From Ancylobacter dichloromethanicus (GTDB lineage: Bacteria; Pseudomonadota; Alphaproteobacteria; Rhizobiales; Xanthobacteraceae), in contig NZ_JAHBGC010000029.1 of the NCBI RefSeq assembly GCF_018390645.1, positions 62,001-126,000 on the forward strand: a stretch of 64,000 nt of DNA. Direction: 5' to 3'. A program made the position numbers and the translations under genes. The notes below the pieces were generated by a model, which was given only the letters and a program-made list of their open reading frames with translations, had not been told where the DNA came from and did not search any database. This document shows, one piece after another, positions 10,116 through 19,822 of the stretch (the first letter of the stretch is position 1; every line of letters begins with the position of its first letter).

Positions 10116-10774
10116 GGCGCCCACTTCAGGAAATTGGCGAGAAGGGCGAGGCCGAGGCGCTGGCTCTTCTCGGGATGGAACTGCGTTCCGGCGATATTGT
10201 CGCGCCCGACCATGGCGGTGATGGCGCCGCCATAGGAAGTGGTGGCGATCACGTCGCCCGGATGCGCGGCTTTGAGGTGATAGGAATGGACGAAATAGGC
10301 GTCGAGCCCGTTCTCGCCGGTGGGAATGCCGTCGAGCAGCGGGTGCGGGCGGGCCACATCCAGCGAATTCCAGCCCATATGCGGAATCTTCAGCGCGGGA
10401 TCGCTCGGCTCGATCTTGACGACGTCGCCCTCGATCCAGCCGAGCCCGGCGGTCTCGCCATGCTCCAGCCCGCGCGTCGCCATCAGCTGAAGCCCGACGC
10501 AGATACCGAGAAACGGCCGGCCGCGTTCCATCACCGCCTCGGTCAGCGCCTCCACCATGCCGGGCACGGCGTCGAGCCCGCGCCGGCAGTCGGCATAGGC
10601 GCCGACGCCGGGCAGCAGGATGCGGTCGGCCCGGCGCACCACCTCGGGGTCGGCCGTCACCAGCACGGCCTTGCCGCTGCCGCCCTCGCGCGCGGCACGC
10701 TCCAGCGCCTTGCCGGCGGAATGCAGATTGCCGGAACCGTAGTCGATCAGGGCGACGGGGGCGGGGGGGGTCAT
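10112..10774 (-). CDS. hisH: Imidazole glycerol phosphate synthase subunit HisH (glutaminase)
   Basis: Class I glutamine amidotransferase that feeds ammonia to HisF. The 220-residue protein has the [10 protein letters not shown] opening, the catalytic cysteine C92 in [10 protein letters not shown], and the His-Glu pair in [10 protein letters not shown] near the C-terminus. It starts in an ATGA overlap with the preceding DUF2628 gene. Confidence 0.97.
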   Translation of the reverse strand: MTPPAPVALIDYGSGNLHSAGKALERAAREGGSGKAVLVTADPEVVRRADRILLPGVGAYADCRRGLDAVPGMVEALTEAVMERGRPFLGICVGLQLMATRGLEHGETAGLGWIEGDVVKIEPSDPALKIPHMGWNSLDVARPHPLLDGIPTGENGLDAYFVHSYHLKAAHPGDVIATTSYGGAITAMVGRDNIAGTQFHPEKSQRLGLALLANFLKWAP

Positions 10775-11268
10775 CGGGCGGCCTCCGGGAACAGGCCGAG
10801 CACGGCGGTCTCGGCCGGCCGCGGCGCGGCAGTGATGCGGGACCCGCCCAGCGGCTGCGGCGGAAGCGGGGGCATCGTGACATTGCCGAGCCGGGCGCCG
10901 AAATAGCGCTGCTCGGCGGCGTCCAGCGTCGGCGCCACCACGCAGCCGGCCTCCTCATAGCCCCGCGCCGCCAGCTTCGCCCGGCGCAGGCCGGGAAGAA
11001 ACACCGCCACGGTGACGTTGGCGACCAGCAGCAGCAAGACCGCGCGACCGTCGAGATCAAGCCAGACGATGGCGGCGATCACCGTCCCCTGCACCAGCAT
11101 ATAAACGAGGAAGGCCAGCCACAGAAAATGGCGCAGCAGCACCAGCGGCGCGAACAGCAGCGCACTCCATGACAGGCGCTCGGGCACGAAGACGAAGCCC
11201 TCCGCCCAGTTGAGGGTGGTGCGCCGCTCGTCGCCCTCCTCGGGCTCGAAGACCGTCCAGACCGCCAT
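10771..11268 (-). CDS. DUF2628-type inner-membrane protein
   Basis: 165 residues with no known function. The N-terminus reads [10 protein letters not shown], then come hydrophobic segments at about residues 34-60 and 62-92, and a soluble proline-rich tail. This resembles the DUF2628 family often encoded between hisB and hisH in Rhizobiales. The ATG at 11268 has a TGAGGA ribosome-binding site. It overlaps hisH by four bases (ATGA), so its product is made together with the histidine enzymes, although no catalytic role is evident. Confidence 0.85.
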   Translation of the reverse strand: MAVWTVFEPEEGDERRTTLNWAEGFVFVPERLSWSALLFAPLVLLRHFLWLAFLVYMLVQGTVIAAIVWLDLDGRAVLLLLVANVTVAVFLPGLRRAKLAARGYEEAGCVVAPTLDAAEQRYFGARLGNVTMPPLPPQPLGGSRITAAPRPAETAVLGLFPEAAR

Positions 11269-11289
11269 GAATTCCTCAGCCCTGCGTGT

Positions 11290-11883
11290 TCAGCCGCCAA
11301 GGCTGCCCTTGGTGGAAGGGATTTCCCCCACAGCGGCCGGATCAATGGCCACCGCCGCGCGCAGCGCGCGGGCCAGTCCCTTGAAGCAGCTCTCCGCTAT
11401 ATGGTGCGCGTTGGCGCCGTACAGAGTCTCGACATGCAGCGTCAGCCCGGCATTGATCGCGAAGGCCTGGAAGAACTCGCGCACCAGTTCGGTGTCGAAT
11501 TCGCCGATCTTCGGCGCCGGGAACTCGGTGCGGAACACCAGGAACGGCCGGCCGGAAATGTCGAGCGCCACGCGGGTCAGCGTCTCGTCCATCGGCAAAT
11601 GCAGGCTGGCATAGCGGGTGACGCCGCGCATGTCGCCGAGTGCGGTCTTCACCGCCTGGCCGAGCGCGATGCCGACATCCTCCACCGTGTGGTGGAAGTC
11701 GATATGCAGATCGCCCCTGGCCTCGATCTCCATGTCGATGCGCGAATGGCGCGCGAGCAGGTCCAGCATGTGGTCGAAAAAACCGACTCCGGTCGCGATC
11801 GTCGCCTTTCCCGTGCCGTCGAGATCGATGGCGAGGCGAATCTGCGTTTCCTTGGTGGCGCGGGTGATGCTGGCCGTGCGCAT
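11290..11883 (-). CDS. hisB: Imidazoleglycerol-phosphate dehydratase
   Basis: Dehydrates imidazole glycerol phosphate to imidazole acetol phosphate using Mn ions. It is a monofunctional HisB of 197 residues without a phosphatase domain. Metal-binding motifs are visible in [23 protein letters not shown] and [16 protein letters not shown]. The ATG at 11883 has a GGGAGCC ribosome-binding site. It is the first gene of hisB-DUF2628-hisH-hisA-hisF-hisE and is divergent from hslV. Confidence 0.97.
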   Translation of the reverse strand: MRTASITRATKETQIRLAIDLDGTGKATIATGVGFFDHMLDLLARHSRIDMEIEARGDLHIDFHHTVEDVGIALGQAVKTALGDMRGVTRYASLHLPMDETLTRVALDISGRPFLVFRTEFPAPKIGEFDTELVREFFQAFAINAGLTLHVETLYGANAHHIAESCFKGLARALRAAVAIDPAAVGEIPSTKGSLGG

Positions 11884-12042
11884 GGCGAGAGGCTCCCGAA
11901 AGAGCGCGCGTCTTAGCAGCTAAAGCGTTGCGATGCCATATGCGCCCCGCAAGGCTGAAGGCCGGCACCGGCACGAGTTGCGCTGCGGCCGCGAGGGCTT
12001 AAGTAAGGGGTCCCGACCGGAGCCCTCGCGACAGAGCCCTGC
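11884..12042. promoter_or_regulatory. Divergent promoter region hisB / hslV
   Basis: 159 bases between the his operon and hslV. It must hold both promoters; hslV is often heat-shock controlled in proteobacteria, but I could not identify a convincing sigma-32 motif by eye. Confidence 0.45.
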
Positions 12043-12588
12043 ATGACCCATTCTCCTGACACGATCTACGGCACCACCATCGTCTCGGTCCGCACCGAGG
12101 GGCGCGTCGCCATCGGCGGCGACGGGCAGGTGACGCTTGGCAACACGGTGATGAAATCCAATGCCCGCAAGGTGCGCCGGCTCGGCAAGGGCGATGTGAT
12201 CGGCGGCTTTGCCGGCGCCACGGCGGACGCCTTCACCCTGTTCGAGCGGCTGGAAGCCAAGCTGGAGCAGTATCCCGGCCAGTTGCAGCGGGCGGCGGTC
12301 GAACTCGCCAAGGACTGGCGCACCGACCGCTATCTGCGCCGGCTGGAAGCCATGATGATCGTGGCCGACGCCAGCGTCACCCTCGTGCTCACCGGCACCG
12401 GCGACGTGCTGGAGCCGGAGGGCGGCATTGCCGCCATCGGTTCGGGCGGGGGTTTCGCGCTGGCCGCCGCCCGCGCGCTTGCCGATAGCGGGCAGGACGC
12501 GGAAGCGGTCGTGCGCAAGAGCCTCGCCATCGCCGCCGACATCTGCATCTACACCAACCACAATGTGGTGGTGGAGACGATCGGGTGA
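12043..12588 (+). CDS. hslV: HslV, peptidase subunit of the HslUV ATP-dependent protease
   Basis: Proteasome-like threonine peptidase that works with HslU to degrade misfolded and regulatory proteins. The 181-residue protein has a ten-residue N-terminal extension before TTIVSVR, so the nucleophile should be Thr11 exposed by propeptide cleavage rather than Thr2. [14 protein letters not shown] and the [14 protein letters not shown] segment are typical. The stop overlaps the next start in TGATG, an arrangement for translational coupling. Confidence 0.96.
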   Translation: MTHSPDTIYGTTIVSVRTEGRVAIGGDGQVTLGNTVMKSNARKVRRLGKGDVIGGFAGATADAFTLFERLEAKLEQYPGQLQRAAVELAKDWRTDRYLRRLEAMMIVADASVTLVLTGTGDVLEPEGGIAAIGSGGGFALAAARALADSGQDAEAVVRKSLAIAADICIYTNHNVVVETIG

Positions 12589-13670
12589 TGATCTCGGACC
12601 GCACCGTCCTCATCGCGACCGAGCGCGGCGTCATCACGCCGGATCAGGCCGAGCGCCTGCGCGCGCTGGAGGCGGAACTGGCGCCCGGCACTGAGGCCGC
12701 CCTCCCGCAGCCGGACGACGACGAGCGGCTGCGCTTCATCACCGGCTTCGGCGACATCTTCGTCACCATCGGGCTGGCGCTGTTCCTCGGCGCGCTGGGC
12801 TATTTCAGCGAGGCGCTCGGTGCTGCCGGCATGTGGGCGGCTGTGGGCGCGGCCAGCTGGCTGCTGGCTGAATTCTTCACCCGCGTGCAGCGCATGGCCC
12901 TGCCCAGCATCGTGCTGCTGGTGGTGTTCTGCGCATCGGTGTTCATGGCGTCGTCCAGCGGGCTCGGCAGCACCGTGCCTCTCATTCCGAGCCTCCTGTC
13001 GCTCAGCGAAGCTCCGCTGACGCTGGCGCTGGCCGGCCTGGCGACGCTGGCCGCCGCGATGGTACATTACTGGCGCTTCCGGGTGCCGATCACCATTGCC
13101 GCCGCGGCCGCCGCGCTGGTGGCGATCGTGGTCGGCCTGGTGGCTGCCGCAGTACCCGGCGGCATCGAGGCCGCGATCAATCCGGTGCTCCTGGTCTGCG
13201 GCCTCTGCGTCTTCGTCCTCGCCATGCGTTTCGACATGAGCGATCCGCAGCGGCTCACCCGGCGGACCGACATCGCCTTCTGGCTGCATCTACTGGCGGC
13301 GCCGCTGATCGTGCATCCGCTGATACGCGGGTTCGTATGGCCGGATGGCGCGCCCGGCGGGGGAAGCGCGCTGCCGATGCTCGCGGTGTTCGCCGGGCTC
13401 GGCGTGGTCGCGGTGCTGATCGACCGCCGCGCGCTGCTGGTCTCCGGTCTCGCTTATGCCGGCATCGCCTTTGCCTCACTCATGAAGGTCAGCGGCTTTG
13501 CCGGCAGCACGACGCCGCTGACCATATTCGTGCTCGGCGCCTTCATCCTGCTGCTCAGCGCCCTGTGGCATCCGCTGCGTCGGGCCGTGCTCGCCGTGCT
13601 CCCGGCCCGCTTCGCGCGGCGTCTGCCCCATCCGAACGTCCTTCCCACCACACATATTGCATCATCATGA
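12588..13670 (+). CDS. Polytopic membrane protein of unknown function, DUF2157-like, between hslV and hslU
   Basis: 360 residues: a cytoplasmic N-terminus of about 50 residues with a short helical [18 protein letters not shown] repeat-like segment, then roughly nine or ten predicted transmembrane helices and an Arg-rich C-terminus. The N-terminal layout resembles DUF2157 membrane proteins, but I do not claim membership firmly. The ATG at 12588 overlaps the hslV stop (TGATG), and the stop overlaps the hslU start (ATGA), so it is translated between the two protease subunits. In many Rhizobiales this slot is held by a GNAT acetyltransferase gene instead. Confidence 0.8.
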   Translation: MISDRTVLIATERGVITPDQAERLRALEAELAPGTEAALPQPDDDERLRFITGFGDIFVTIGLALFLGALGYFSEALGAAGMWAAVGAASWLLAEFFTRVQRMALPSIVLLVVFCASVFMASSSGLGSTVPLIPSLLSLSEAPLTLALAGLATLAAAMVHYWRFRVPITIAAAAAALVAIVVGLVAAAVPGGIEAAINPVLLVCGLCVFVLAMRFDMSDPQRLTRRTDIAFWLHLLAAPLIVHPLIRGFVWPDGAPGGGSALPMLAVFAGLGVVAVLIDRRALLVSGLAYAGIAFASLMKVSGFAGSTTPLTIFVLGAFILLLSALWHPLRRAVLAVLPARFARRLPHPNVLPTTHIASS

Positions 13671-14977
13671 CCAGCTTCTCGCCCCGCGAAATCGTCTCCG
13701 AGCTCGACCGCTACATCGTCGGCCAGCACAAGGCCAAGCGCGCGGTGGCTATCGCCCTGCGCAACCGCTGGCGCCGCCAGCAGCTGGAAGGCCAGCTGCG
13801 CGAGGAGGTGCTGCCGAAGAACATCCTGATGATCGGCCCCACCGGCGTCGGCAAGACGGAGATCTCCCGCCGCCTGGCCAAGCTCGCCGGCGCGCCCTTC
13901 CTCAAGGTCGAGGCCACCAAGTTCACCGAGGTCGGCTATGTCGGGCGCGACGTCGAGCAGATCATCCGCGACCTGGTCGAGATCGGCATCGGTCTGGTGC
14001 GCGATGTGCGCCGCAAGGGCGTCGAGGCCAAGGCGCATCTCGCTGCCGAGGAGCGGGTGCTCGACGCGCTGGTCGGCACCACCGCCTCCTCCGGCACCCG
14101 TGAGAGCTTCCGCAAGAAGCTGCGCGACGGCCTGATGGACGACAAGGAAATCGAGGTCGAGATCACCTCCGGCGGCGGCCAGGGCATGCCGATGTTCGAG
14201 ATTCCCGGCATGCCAGGCGCGCAGATGGGCGCCATCTCCATCGGTGACATGCTCGGCAAGGCGTTCGGCGGCCGTTCCAAGCCGCGCCGCGTCACCGTGA
14301 AGGACGCCCATCCGCTGCTGCTGTCCGAGGAGGCCGACAAGCTGATCGACCAGGACGCCATCGTGCAGGAGGCGATCCGCGCCGTGGAGGAGAACGGCAT
14401 CGTCTTCCTCGACGAGATCGACAAGATCGCCGGCTCCGAGCGCCGCGGCGGCGGCGACGTCTCGCGCGAAGGCGTGCAGCGCGACCTGCTGCCGCTGATC
14501 GAAGGCACCACCGTCTCCACCAAGCACGGCGCGGTGAAGACCGACCACATATTGTTCATCGCCTCCGGCGCCTTCCACGTCTCCAAGCCTTCGGACCTGC
14601 TGCCCGAACTGCAGGGGCGGCTGCCGATCCGGGTCGAGCTGGAGGCGCTGACGCGGGAGGATTTCACCCGCATCCTCACCGAGACCGAGGCCAGCCTGGT
14701 CAAGCAGTCGGTGGCGCTGATGGGCACCGAGGGCGTCGAATTGGTCATCACCGAGGACGCGGTGGCGGCGATCGCCGACATGGCGGTGCAGGTGAACGCG
14801 AGCGTCGAGAATATCGGCGCGCGGCGGCTGCAGACGGTGATCGAGCGGGTGCTGGACGACCTGTCCTTCACCGCGCCCGATCGCGGCGGCGAGACAGTCG
14901 TGGTGGACGGCGCCTATGTGCGGGAACGCGTCGCCGACCTCGCCGGCAACACGGATCTCAGCCGCTACATCCTTTGA
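13667..14977 (+). CDS. hslU: HslU, ATPase subunit of the HslUV protease
   Basis: AAA+ unfoldase that feeds substrates into HslV. With the ATG at 13667 the protein has 436 residues, the normal length, and starts [19 protein letters not shown]. Walker A GPTGVGKT is at 57-64, the pore-loop GYVGRD at about 86-91, Walker B is in IVFLDEIDK, and the sensor and C-terminal LSRYIL tail (which activates HslV) is intact. An open frame reaching upstream to 13337 is not real protein. The start overlaps the stop of the membrane protein gene. Confidence 0.97.
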   Translation: MTSFSPREIVSELDRYIVGQHKAKRAVAIALRNRWRRQQLEGQLREEVLPKNILMIGPTGVGKTEISRRLAKLAGAPFLKVEATKFTEVGYVGRDVEQIIRDLVEIGIGLVRDVRRKGVEAKAHLAAEERVLDALVGTTASSGTRESFRKKLRDGLMDDKEIEVEITSGGGQGMPMFEIPGMPGAQMGAISIGDMLGKAFGGRSKPRRVTVKDAHPLLLSEEADKLIDQDAIVQEAIRAVEENGIVFLDEIDKIAGSERRGGGDVSREGVQRDLLPLIEGTTVSTKHGAVKTDHILFIASGAFHVSKPSDLLPELQGRLPIRVELEALTREDFTRILTETEASLVKQSVALMGTEGVELVITEDAVAAIADMAVQVNASVENIGARRLQTVIERVLDDLSFTAPDRGGETVVVDGAYVRERVADLAGNTDLSRYIL

Positions 14978-15012
14978 TTCGGTACCGGAACGTCGATGCT
15001 GAGCCGGCTGAG

Positions 15013-15028
15013 GGTTTCACGTGAAACG
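15013..15028. other. parS: parS-type ParB-binding site
   Basis: Contains the perfect 14-bp palindrome GTTTCACGTGAAAC, the core of the bacterial parS consensus TGTTTCACGTGAAACA (only the two outermost bases differ). It lies in the gap just after hslU, about 18 kb from parAB. Confidence 0.85.
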
Positions 15029-15043
15029 GGGAGGCGCCGCGCC

Positions 15044-15160
15044 GTGTGCGTGCTTCGAGGCCGGCCAGATGAGGCACGCGAACGCGGGCCCGCCGGGGCA
15101 AATACCCGCCCCCGTCATGCTGAGGAGCGGGGCGAAGCCTCGCGTCTCGAAGCACGCAGG
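15044..15160. repeat. Dispersed palindromic intergenic repeat, two inverted partial copies
   Basis: TGCGTGCTTCGAG at 15047-15059 and its exact inverse CTCGAAGCACGCA at 15146-15158 flank an internal segment with GTCATGCTGAGGAG and GCGTCTCGAAG. This is the layout of the palindromic intergenic repeat common in Bradyrhizobium- and Xanthobacteraceae-type genomes (…TGAGGAG…GTCTCGAA…). The family assignment is from memory; the inverted repeat is seen directly. Confidence 0.6.
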
Positions 15161-15170
15161 CCCCCAATCT

Positions 15171-15536
15171 CTACCCCGGCCGACCCAATATCTTCAGCCG
15201 GCCAAGCAGTTCGGCCACCGCCTCCGGCGGGAGTGTGGCGATCTCCCGTGCGAGAAGATTCGCCAGTTCGGTCGCCTCGGGCGAGAGGCCGGATGTGTCC
15301 ACCACCACGCGCGGGTCGGACATGTCGGCGAGCGCGCGCAGCGCCTCCGCCTCGTCCCAGATCACGTTGAAATAGGCCATGATGCGCTGGAGCATGAGCC
15401 AGGTCGGCTGGCCGCGCTTGCCGTGCTCCAGCGCCGAGAGATAGGCCGCGGAGACCCCGATCGCCTGCGCCATCTGGCTCAGCGTCACGCCGCGGGCCGC
15501 GCGCATTTCGCGCAGGCGGCGGCCGAAGGGGGTCAC
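15171..15536 (-). CDS. XRE-family helix-turn-helix transcriptional regulator
   Basis: 121 residues from a GTG at 15536. A lambda-repressor-type HTH occupies residues 2-60 (FGRRLREMRAARGVTLSQMA, then GVSAAYLSALEHGKRG), and a helical C-terminal segment of unknown function follows (SPEATELANLLAREI). The GTG overlaps the Smr stop (GTGA), so it is the last gene of Tim44-mltA-smr-HTH. This HTH gene next to smr is usual in Rhizobiales; its target is unknown. Confidence 0.88.
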   Translation of the reverse strand: MTPFGRRLREMRAARGVTLSQMAQAIGVSAAYLSALEHGKRGQPTWLMLQRIMAYFNVIWDEAEALRALADMSDPRVVVDTSGLSPEATELANLLAREIATLPPEAVAELLGRLKILGRPG

Positions 15537-16141
15537 GACCGGCCCCCCCGGTCCCGGCGCACCCGCACATAGAGCGCGCCTTCCCCGCCATGGCCGCGCC
15601 CGGCGGTCTCGAAGCCGAGCACGATCGAGCGCAGTTCCGGCGCGCCGAGCCATTGCGGCACCAGCCGGCGCAACACGCCGCGCCCACCTTCCCCCGCCAG
15701 CACGCTCATCGCCTCGCCCTTGCCGGTGATCACCAGCACCAGCGAATGGCCCGAGCCCTGCGCCCCGCGCAGGAAGGCGATCAGCCGGCCATGGGCGGCG
15801 GCCTGGGTCATGCCGTGCAGGTCGAGCCGCGCATCTACCTGCGCCCCGCGCGACAGGCGGCGGCGCATCTTCGGCTCCAGCGGCGCCAGCGGCGGCGGGC
15901 CGGGCGGGGGCTTCGGGGCCGGCGCGGCAGGAGCCGGCATCATCTTGGCGATACGCGCCGGGGTGTCGGCGGCAGGCTCGGGCGGCACCTCGGCGATGGC
16001 CTCGACCCTGGCGACCTCAGCCCGCTTCGACGGCCGGATCGGCTGGATGGAGCGCGTTACATATTCCCACAGCGCCTTTTCCTCGGGATCGAGGGGGCGA
16101 CGCCGGCGCGGGCGAGGACGCAGATCGGGCGGCCCGGCCAT
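15533..16141 (-). CDS. Smr/MutS2-domain endonuclease-like protein
   Basis: 202 residues. The N-terminal half is proline- and alanine-rich and likely disordered (residues about 45-95). The Smr domain follows with DLHGMTQAAAHGRL, ITGKG and GGEGALYVRVRR, the signature of small MutS-related nicking nucleases. The ATG at 16141 shares a base with the mltA stop (TGATG); a GTG at 16144 is an alternative. The family acts on DNA or RNA structures, but the exact substrate here is unknown. Confidence 0.9.
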   Translation of the reverse strand: MAGPPDLRPRPRRRRPLDPEEKALWEYVTRSIQPIRPSKRAEVARVEAIAEVPPEPAADTPARIAKMMPAPAAPAPKPPPGPPPLAPLEPKMRRRLSRGAQVDARLDLHGMTQAAAHGRLIAFLRGAQGSGHSLVLVITGKGEAMSVLAGEGGRGVLRRLVPQWLGAPELRSIVLGFETAGRGHGGEGALYVRVRRDRGGRS

Positions 16142-17430
16142 CACGGCGTTTCCGACACGGTCGCGGGAAGGCGGGGGGCGGATTCGGGCCGGGGTCTGGG
16201 CAGCGGCACGCGGCGCCGCGCGGGGTCGAGCGCGCGGGGCAGCAGCAGGGTGAAGCGGCCGGGATGCTGGATGCGGCCGGCCAGCGCGCCGGCCTCCTTG
16301 CCGGCGCCGAAGAAGATGTCGGCCCGCGCCGGGCCGACGATGGCCGAGCCGGTGTCCTGCGCGATCATCAGCCGCTCGAACGGCTCGCTCGCCCCGTCCG
16401 TGCCGGTGGGCAACGCGGCATCGAGGAAGAACGGCGTGCCGTAGACGTGGATCGCCTTGTCCACCGCGATGGAGCGTCCCGCCGTCAGCGGCAGCCCCTG
16501 CGCACCGACGGCGCCGTCGCCCGCCTTCAACTCATCGGCGACGCGGAAGAACACATAGGATTTGTTCTGCCGCATCAGCTCGCGCCCCTCCTCGGGGTGG
16601 GCGGCAATATAGGCGCGGATGGCATCCATCGACATCTTCTCGCGCGGAACCAGACCGCGCTCGATCAGCAGCCGGCCGATGGGGGTATAGGGCTGGCCGT
16701 TATGGCCGTCATAGTTCAGCCGCAGCACCTCGCCATCGGGCAGGCGCACGCGCACCGAGCCCTGGATATGGGCGAAGAAGGCGTCGGTCGGGTCGCGAAT
16801 CCAGGCGATTTCCAAGCCCTTGTCCTGCAACACGCCGTCCTCGATGGCAGCGCGGTCATGATAGGGCACCAGTCGGCCGTCGACCTCGCGGAACGCGCCG
16901 CTCTTGTTGGTCGGCGGCCCACCCCCGGGCGGGGCCTCGATGACGAGGTCCCCGGGGCGCGCATAGAGCGGGGTCGCGTACTCGTCCGAGCGTATGCGCG
17001 CGCCCTCGACCTCCGGCTCGTAATAGCCGGTGAGAAACCCCTCCGACCGGTCGAGCGCCGAAATCCGGTAGGGGTGGAATTCTTTCTCGAAGAACGCCCG
17101 CGCCGCCCTGTCGCCGACCTTCCCCGGCAGCCGCGCCGCCCGGGCGCAGACCTGCCGCAGGGCGGTGAACATCGGCCGGGGAGGGGTGACGAGGTCGGGT
17201 TTGCGGGCGATCGAGCCGCAGCTGCGGCGGAAAGTGGCAAGCGCCTGCGCGTGGTCGTCGCCGGCCCAGCCGGGAAGCTCGGCGAAGCCGACCGGCTCGA
17301 GCGCCGCCTGCGCAAACAAGGCCGGTGCCGGCGCGTGGCCCTGCCGCGATGATCCGGCAAGCGCCAACCCGGAGCCGAGGACGCCGGTCAGAAGTCCGGA
17401 AAGCACTGGGATGACGAGATGGGTGCGCAC
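16141..17430 (-). CDS. mltA: Membrane-bound lytic murein transglycosylase A (MltA)
   Basis: Cleaves peptidoglycan glycan strands to 1,6-anhydromuropeptides. 429 residues from a GTG at 17430, with an N-terminal hydrophobic signal segment (residues 6-25), the MltA domain (GYYEPEVEGAR, YATPLYARP, then WIRDPTDAFFAHIQGS) and the C-terminal 3D domain with IAQDTGSAIVGPARADIFFG, which carries the catalytic aspartate. I see no clear lipobox in this protein. It lies 12 bases downstream of the Tim44-like gene. Confidence 0.94.
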   Translation of the reverse strand: MRTHLVIPVLSGLLTGVLGSGLALAGSSRQGHAPAPALFAQAALEPVGFAELPGWAGDDHAQALATFRRSCGSIARKPDLVTPPRPMFTALRQVCARAARLPGKVGDRAARAFFEKEFHPYRISALDRSEGFLTGYYEPEVEGARIRSDEYATPLYARPGDLVIEAPPGGGPPTNKSGAFREVDGRLVPYHDRAAIEDGVLQDKGLEIAWIRDPTDAFFAHIQGSVRVRLPDGEVLRLNYDGHNGQPYTPIGRLLIERGLVPREKMSMDAIRAYIAAHPEEGRELMRQNKSYVFFRVADELKAGDGAVGAQGLPLTAGRSIAVDKAIHVYGTPFFLDAALPTGTDGASEPFERLMIAQDTGSAIVGPARADIFFGAGKEAGALAGRIQHPGRFTLLLPRALDPARRRVPLPRPRPESAPRLPATVSETP

Positions 17431-17442
17431 CCCGTCATCTTC

Positions 17443-18171
17443 TCACGAAGCCGCTTCGGTGGCGACAAGCTTCCAGTTCGGGTCGCGGGCGCCGAGTTCG
17501 CGCGCGAAGGTCCACACATCGGTGACGTCCGCCACCTGCTCGGGGTCGCCGTCGATCACCGCGCCGTTCTTGTCACGGGTGACGGAGATGAGCTGGGAGA
17601 GGAAGCGCACGGTGATCTGCGCCGAGCGGCCGCGCGCCTCCGCCTCGATGATCTCCGCCTTGTCGATGCCGACGAACTGCGTCTCCATCTTCTCGCCGCG
17701 CTGCTCGCGCTCGGCGATGGCGGCGGCGAAGCCCTCGAAAACGTCCCGCGCCAGCAGGTCCTTCAGGCCCGCACGGTCGCCATGGGCGAAGGCGACGACG
17801 ATCATCTCATAGGCGGCACGGGCGCCGGTGAGGAAATGCTTGGCGTCGAACTCGCGTTCCTGGGCGGCAATGGCATCGAGCCCGTTGGCGACCGCCGAGC
17901 CGACCTCGGCCACACCGGCCCAGCGCGCCGGCGCCGGCGCGTCATCCTCCGCCGGCTCGACCGGCTCGGGCACGTCCGGCTTGTCGTTCGCCGTGCCGGG
18001 GAAGTTCACCACCTTGTCGGCGGGGCCCGCCGGCGCCTTGGCGGCATCGCGGCGCGAATAGGGGTCGTAAGGCGGCCGCTCGCGCCCGGTACGCTGACCC
18101 AGCACGCTTCGCAGCCGTATGAAGATGAACACGGCGAGGGCCAGGAAGATGATCGTATAAATGTCGAACAC
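17443..18171 (-). CDS. Tim44/TimA-like membrane-anchored protein
   Basis: 242 residues from a GTG at 18171 that places a single N-terminal transmembrane helix directly at the start (DIYTIIFLALAVFIFIRLR). A charged, proline-rich linker (about 30-75) and a C-terminal Tim44-like domain (about 100-242) follow, with FLTGARAAYEMIV and DVWTFARELGARDPNWKLVAT. In alphaproteobacteria this is a relative of mitochondrial Tim44 and is commonly encoded beside secB. The bacterial role is unsettled. The start is moderately sure, since its ribosome-binding site is weak. Confidence 0.88.
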   Translation of the reverse strand: MFDIYTIIFLALAVFIFIRLRSVLGQRTGRERPPYDPYSRRDAAKAPAGPADKVVNFPGTANDKPDVPEPVEPAEDDAPAPARWAGVAEVGSAVANGLDAIAAQEREFDAKHFLTGARAAYEMIVVAFAHGDRAGLKDLLARDVFEGFAAAIAEREQRGEKMETQFVGIDKAEIIEAEARGRSAQITVRFLSQLISVTRDKNGAVIDGDPEQVADVTDVWTFARELGARDPNWKLVATEAAS

Positions 18172-18603
18172 GTCGCAGTTCGCCGTTGTTATGCCGCCGC
18201 CGGATCCATACCCGGCACTGGCCTGTCTCTCCTGGGGTACCGGCGCAGCCCCCTCTTGAGGCGAAGAAGGCCGGGCACCCCGCATGACCTATTTACGACG
18301 TCTGGCCGATTTCGCCACCCCGTCCCTGCCCCTGGGTCATCACTTCGGGCGGATCGGTGCGACCGGACATCTCCCGCACAGTAGAGCAAGCCGGCGCCTT
18401 CCGCCAAGCGGCGCCCGCGCGCGGTGCCCATGCGCCGCAGGCGGATGGAAGCCGATCCCGGACCCGAGCGCGCTTGTGAGCGGCATTCAACCGTGTTAGC
18501 GACACCCGCCCATTTGAAAGACCGGCTGAGGCGGGCTGACCGACCCAGCGGCACCCTCGCCGGCGCCAGAACGGCCGATCCGGCGAACCCCACGGAGAAA
18601 CCT
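18172..18603. promoter_or_regulatory. Divergent intergenic region Tim44-like / secB
   Basis: 432 bases that must hold promoters for both flanking genes. In related genomes an fxsA gene of about 150 codons is frequently found here; I see no such coding frame, only short non-conserved open frames. No convincing promoter hexamers were found by eye. Confidence 0.45.
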
Positions 18604-19068
18604 ATGGCCGAAACCGATAACCCCCAGATGCCGACTCTGCAGGTCCTGACCCAGTACACCAAGGACCTGTCCTTCGAGAATCCGGGCGCCCCGGAATCGC
18701 TGGTGGTGAAGGGCCAGCCGCAAATCGGCATCCAGATCAACGTCAACGCCAAGCCGCTGCGCGAAGGTTCCGAATACGAGGTCGAGCTGAAGGTCGAGGC
18801 CAAGGCCGAGCTGAACGGCAAGACGCTGTTCGCGCTGGAGCTGGTCTATGCCGGCATCTTCCGCGCCCAGAACGTGGCGCAGGAGACCATCCACCCCTTC
18901 GTGCTGATCGAATGCCCGCGCATGCTGTTCCCGTTCGCGCGGCAGATCGTCGCCGACACCGTGCGCAATGGCGGCTTCCCGCCGCTGATGATCGACCCGG
19001 TGGACTTCGTCACGCTCTATCGCCAGCGCATGGCGCAGCAGGCGCCGAGCAACGTGCTCGCCTCCTGA
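18604..19068 (+). CDS. secB: Protein-export chaperone SecB
   Basis: Tetrameric cytoplasmic chaperone that keeps preproteins unfolded and hands them to SecA. 154 residues; [14 protein letters not shown] near residue 16, then VELKVEA and [11 protein letters not shown], and the C-terminal [32 protein letters not shown] run that is diagnostic. The ATG at 18604 has a GGAGA ribosome-binding site. It converges on dnaQ. Confidence 0.97.
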   Translation: MAETDNPQMPTLQVLTQYTKDLSFENPGAPESLVVKGQPQIGIQINVNAKPLREGSEYEVELKVEAKAELNGKTLFALELVYAGIFRAQNVAQETIHPFVLIECPRMLFPFARQIVADTVRNGGFPPLMIDPVDFVTLYRQRMAQQAPSNVLAS

Positions 19069-19123
19069 CCACGGCGGCCGCCAGCCTTACCGAAAAGACA
19101 CCACCCGAGACACGGCCGGCGCG

Positions 19124-19822
19124 TCAGCTTCCGGCCGTGTAGTCGTTCCAGATGGCGTTCTCGCCCAACGTGGCGATGAAGGCTTCGTGAGCCGCGGCTT
19201 CCGCCTCGCTGCCGCGCGGGGGAAGCGGGCGCGGACGCTGCAGCGGCGTCGCCACCTGCCCCTCCATCACGATGACCGTGGTTTCGGCGGCGGTGAGGCT
19301 CAGCGCCGTCTGCTTGCCGCCGCACAGCTCCGCATAGACCTCCGCCAGCAGTTCGGAATCGAGCAGCGCGCCGTGCTTGGTGCGGCGCGAGCTGTTGATG
19401 CCGTAGCGGTTCATCAGGTCGTCGAGACGATTCGACGCACCCGGATGGCGGCGGCGGGCGAGCGAGAGCGTGTCGATCACCCGATCGAAGGTCAGCGCCG
19501 GCCGGCCGGTCTTGGCCAGCTCCGCATTGATGAAGCCGATGTCGAAGGCGGCGTTGTGGATCACCAGCGGATCGCCGCCGATGAAGGCGAGGAAATCGTC
19601 CACAACCTGTACGAAAAGCGGCTTGTCGGCGAGGAACTCGCTCGACAGGCCATGGACGTTAAACGCCTCCAGCGGCATGTCGCGCTGGGGATTCAGATAG
19701 ACGTGATAGACCTGACCCGTCGGGATGCGGTTGTAGATCTCGACGCAGCCGATCTCGACCAGCCGGTCGCCGGTCAGCGGGTTCAGGCCGGTGGTCTCGG
19801 TATCGAGCACGATCTCACGCAT
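19124..19822 (-). CDS. dnaQ: DNA polymerase III epsilon subunit (3'-5' proofreading exonuclease)
   Basis: Proofreading subunit of the replicative polymerase. 232 residues: Exo I with D7 and E9 (LDTETTG), Exo II in [13 protein letters not shown], and Exo III in [16 protein letters not shown], the DEDDh set. A C-terminal tail (about 190-232) would bind the alpha subunit. It is the last gene of ppsR-maf-aroE-coaE-dnaQ and overlaps coaE by eight bases. The same linkage occurs across the Rhizobiales. Confidence 0.96.
   Translation of the reverse strand: MREIVLDTETTGLNPLTGDRLVEIGCVEIYNRIPTGQVYHVYLNPQRDMPLEAFNVHGLSSEFLADKPLFVQVVDDFLAFIGGDPLVIHNAAFDIGFINAELAKTGRPALTFDRVIDTLSLARRRHPGASNRLDDLMNRYGINSSRRTKHGALLDSELLAEVYAELCGGKQTALSLTAAETTVIVMEGQVATPLQRPRPLPPRGSEAEAAAHEAFIATLGENAIWNDYTAGS

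Noticed and set aside
18172-18603. Expected fxsA gene between the Tim44-like gene and secB
   Set aside because: No frame of suitable length or membrane pattern on either strand.
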